Source: Vibrio sp. Isolate34
GTDB lineage: Bacteria > Pseudomonadota > Gammaproteobacteria > Enterobacterales > Vibrionaceae
NCBI RefSeq assembly: GCF_022397915.1
Contig: NZ_JAKEUO010000012.1
Location: forward strand, 80,049 to 144,048
DNA length: 64,000 nucleotides
Direction: 5' to 3'
The notes under the pieces were generated by a model that was not told the origin of the DNA, made no database searches, and saw only the letters and a program-made list of their open reading frames with translations. The stretch's first letter is position 1. Each line of letters opens with the position of its first letter. Of this stretch, positions 62,281 to 64,000 are shown one piece after another. A program made the position numbers and the translations under genes.

Positions 62281-63285
62281 ATGGCTACCATTAAAGATGT
62301 TGCGAAAGAAGCAGGCGTGTCAATTGCGACCACCTCTCGAGTGATCAACAATGCGCCTCACACCAGTGAAACCGCCATTACAGCCGTGAAAGCGGCAATG
62401 GAGAAGCTTGGCTATCGCCCAAATGCCAACGCTCGAGCACTGGTCAGTAAGTCTTCAAATGCGATTGGTGTGCTGGTTAATGATGTTTCTGCCCCTTTCT
62501 TTGGTTCGATGATCAAAGCCATTGATACCGTAGCGAGTGAACAAGAAAAACAGTTACTGATTGGCAGTGGATATCATGATGCGACCAAAGAGCGTAATGC
62601 AATTAACTTGCTGATCAACAGTCGCTGCGAATCACTCGTGGTTCATAGCAAGGGCATTAGCGACGAGGAATTGGTAAAGCTGGCGAATGAAGTGCCCGGC
62701 TTGGTTCTCATCAATCGAATTGTTCCCGATATCGAAAACCGCTGTATTGCTCTCGACAACCGCCGCGGCTCTTACATCGCGACGGAATACTTGATTAAAA
62801 ACGGGCACAAGCACATAGGTTACATCTGCTCGAGTCACAACATTGAAGATGCTCATGATCGCTTAGCAGGTTATTTGGATGCACTGAAAGATAACGGCAT
62901 TGAACCTAGTGACGAATACATCGAATACGGCGAGCCTGACGAGTTAGGTGGTGAACAAGCCATGGTTAACCTAATGGCTAAAAACACCGACATCACAGCG
63001 ATTGCCACTTATAACGATTACATGGCTGCTGGCTGCTTGGCACTGCTGCAAGAAAACGGCATTCAAATTCCAGAAGACATGTCAGTCATTGGGTTTGATG
63101 ATGGACACATTGCGCGCTTCATTTACCCTAGATTGACGACCATTCGCTACCCAATTCAAGTCATGGCAAATCAAGCGGTTAAATTATCTCTTCAACTCGC
63201 AAGCGATGAACCGAAAGAGCAATCAGAACATAAGTTGTTTATGCCTATACTGGTGCGCAGAGCTTCGGTTCGAAACATCAGTTAA
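62281..63285 (+). CDS. LacI/GalR-family transcriptional regulator
   Basis: 334-residue repressor with an N-terminal LacI helix-turn-helix (residues 2-24, ATIKDVAKEAGVSIATTSRVI) and hinge, followed by a periplasmic-binding-protein-like sugar domain (about residues 60-330; IGVLVNDVSAPFFG, HKHIGYICSSHNIEDAHDRLAGY, MSVIGFDDG). It lies downstream of lacZ on the same strand, after a terminator, with its own 140-bp leader. The three AAACGTTT palindromes in this locus are likely its operators, with a galactose-derived inducer; this link is inferred from proximity and the family's operator type. Confidence 0.93.
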   Translation: MATIKDVAKEAGVSIATTSRVINNAPHTSETAITAVKAAMEKLGYRPNANARALVSKSSNAIGVLVNDVSAPFFGSMIKAIDTVASEQEKQLLIGSGYHDATKERNAINLLINSRCESLVVHSKGISDEELVKLANEVPGLVLINRIVPDIENRCIALDNRRGSYIATEYLIKNGHKHIGYICSSHNIEDAHDRLAGYLDALKDNGIEPSDEYIEYGEPDELGGEQAMVNLMAKNTDITAIATYNDYMAAGCLALLQENGIQIPEDMSVIGFDDGHIARFIYPRLTTIRYPIQVMANQAVKLSLQLASDEPKEQSEHKLFMPILVRRASVRNIS

Positions 63286-63584
63286 GAATACTCGGGGCAC
63301 TAAAGCGTAGCTTCATAAAACGAACAGTTACTAGAGCTTGATGTTTTCGATTCCTGACACTTTTTACAACAAAGAAAATAGGATTGATTTGATGAGTTAT
63401 CATTCGGTTAATCTTATTTTTCATTCCCATCAAATACCCACCTATACTTAACCTGATCTGTCTTAATCAAACGTTTACTCGTTGATTTTTTCACCAAGTG
63501 TCTAAATCCCTAGTGATCCTTGGTTGTTATTAGGTGAGCAAAGCAGGATAATATCGGGATCGGAATCTCAAGAATTAATCCATT
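63286..63584. promoter_or_regulatory. rnfA upstream region
   Basis: About 300 bp with no gene. It is AT-rich and should include the promoter of the rnf operon; no Fe-S-regulator or Fnr site could be assigned with confidence. Confidence 0.45.
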
Positions 63585-64000
63585 ATGACCGAATACCTTT
63601 TGTTGTTGGTTGGCACAGTGCTGGTCAATAACTTTGTACTAGTGAAGTTTTTAGGGCTATGTCCTTTCATGGGAGTCTCCAAGAAACTGGAGACTGCGAT
63701 TGGCATGGGCCTCGCGACGACTTTCGTTCTGACGTTAGCGTCGGTATCTGCATACCTAGTAGAAACCTACATCCTTACCCCTCTGGGTATTGAATACCTA
63801 CGTACCATGAGTTTCATCTTGGTTATCGCGGTAGTTGTTCAATTTACGGAAATGGTCGTTCACAAAACCAGCCCGACTCTATATCGCCTGTTGGGTATCT
63901 TCCTGCCTCTTATCACCACCAACTGCGCGGTGTTAGGTGTGGCACTTTTGAACATCAATGAAAACCACAACTTCATTCAATCGATCATCTATGGTTTTGG
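63585..64000 (+). CDS. rsxA: electron transport complex protein RnfA (5' part)
   Basis: First gene of the rnf/rsx operon, truncated by the window end after 138 codons. It reads [20 protein letters not shown], then [20 protein letters not shown], with several membrane helices and the conserved NCAVLG motif (Cys-containing, near residue 118). RnfA is an inner-membrane subunit of the ion-pumping ferredoxin:NAD+ oxidoreductase complex. The remaining rnfBCDGE genes would lie to the right. Confidence 0.95.
   Translation, partial: MTEYLLLLVGTVLVNNFVLVKFLGLCPFMGVSKKLETAIGMGLATTFVLTLASVSAYLVETYILTPLGIEYLRTMSFILVIAVVVQFTEMVVHKTSPTLYRLLGIFLPLITTNCAVLGVALLNINENHNFIQSIIYGF

Overview
The window is a stretch of gamma-proteobacterial core chromosome, almost certainly Vibrio (chromosome 1), probably a Splendidus-like species. 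The evidence is a complete LuxU-LuxO-Qrr1 quorum-sensing node next to uvrB, a 279-residue FadR carrying the long vibrio-type insertion, the order yfbV-ackA-pta-(DGC)-yqjG-oppFDCBA-moaEDCBA, and moderate G+C with vibrio-like codon use. No phage, integron, CRISPR array or intact insertion sequence was seen; accessory content is one sugar-utilisation locus plus small dispersed repeats.

Layout. 1-2.8 kb: lipid/ribosome cluster fabH-plsX-rpmF-yceD (minus). 2.9-8.5 kb: maf, rluC, and rne with a long structured leader. 8.7-24.7 kb: housekeeping genes (SulP transporter, LMW phosphatase, cob(I)alamin adenosyltransferase, AsmA, udk, apbC, metG, DUF1456, fadR/nhaB, dsbB, SEC-C protein, dusC). 24.7-30.2 kb: membrane diguanylate cyclase, GH13 maltodextrin glucosidase, orphan ABC binding protein, yfbV. 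30.5-36.1 kb: ackA, pta, a second diguanylate cyclase and a glutathionyl-hydroquinone reductase. 36.4-42.0 kb: oppABCDF. 42.6-45.6 kb: moaABCDE behind a Moco riboswitch. 45.8-50.9 kb: YvcK-like protein, luxU, luxO, Qrr1, uvrB with an SOS box. 51.4-51.6 kb: tRNA-Asn plus a decayed tRNA-Asn copy. 51.7-63.3 kb: galactoside locus (GPH symporter, GH36 alpha-galactosidase, LamB-type porin, MalM-like lipoprotein, GH2 beta-galactosidase, LacI-family regulator). The window ends inside rnfA.

How the genes work together. In the galactoside locus three near-identical palindromes with an AAACGTTT core lie upstream of the symporter, the alpha-galactosidase and the porin, which makes a local LacI-type regulon likely: porin for outer-membrane entry, symporter for inner-membrane entry, and GH36/GH2 enzymes releasing galactose. 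The malM-like gene there is cut by an in-frame amber codon, and the remaining conserved C-terminal segment continues in frame up to a second stop. A candidate small RNA lies in the 830-bp control region of the porin.

The most notable non-coding features are that candidate RNA, an inverted pair of DnaA boxes upstream of tRNA-Asn, two copies of a ~130-bp dispersed intergenic repeat (3.5 and 11.6 kb), a ~160-bp MITE-like element (36.1 kb), four tandem heptamers beside rluC, and two stacked terminators between ackA and pta. I found no clear candidate for an entirely new multi-gene system; the window is mostly well-known genes and the interest is in its regulatory DNA.
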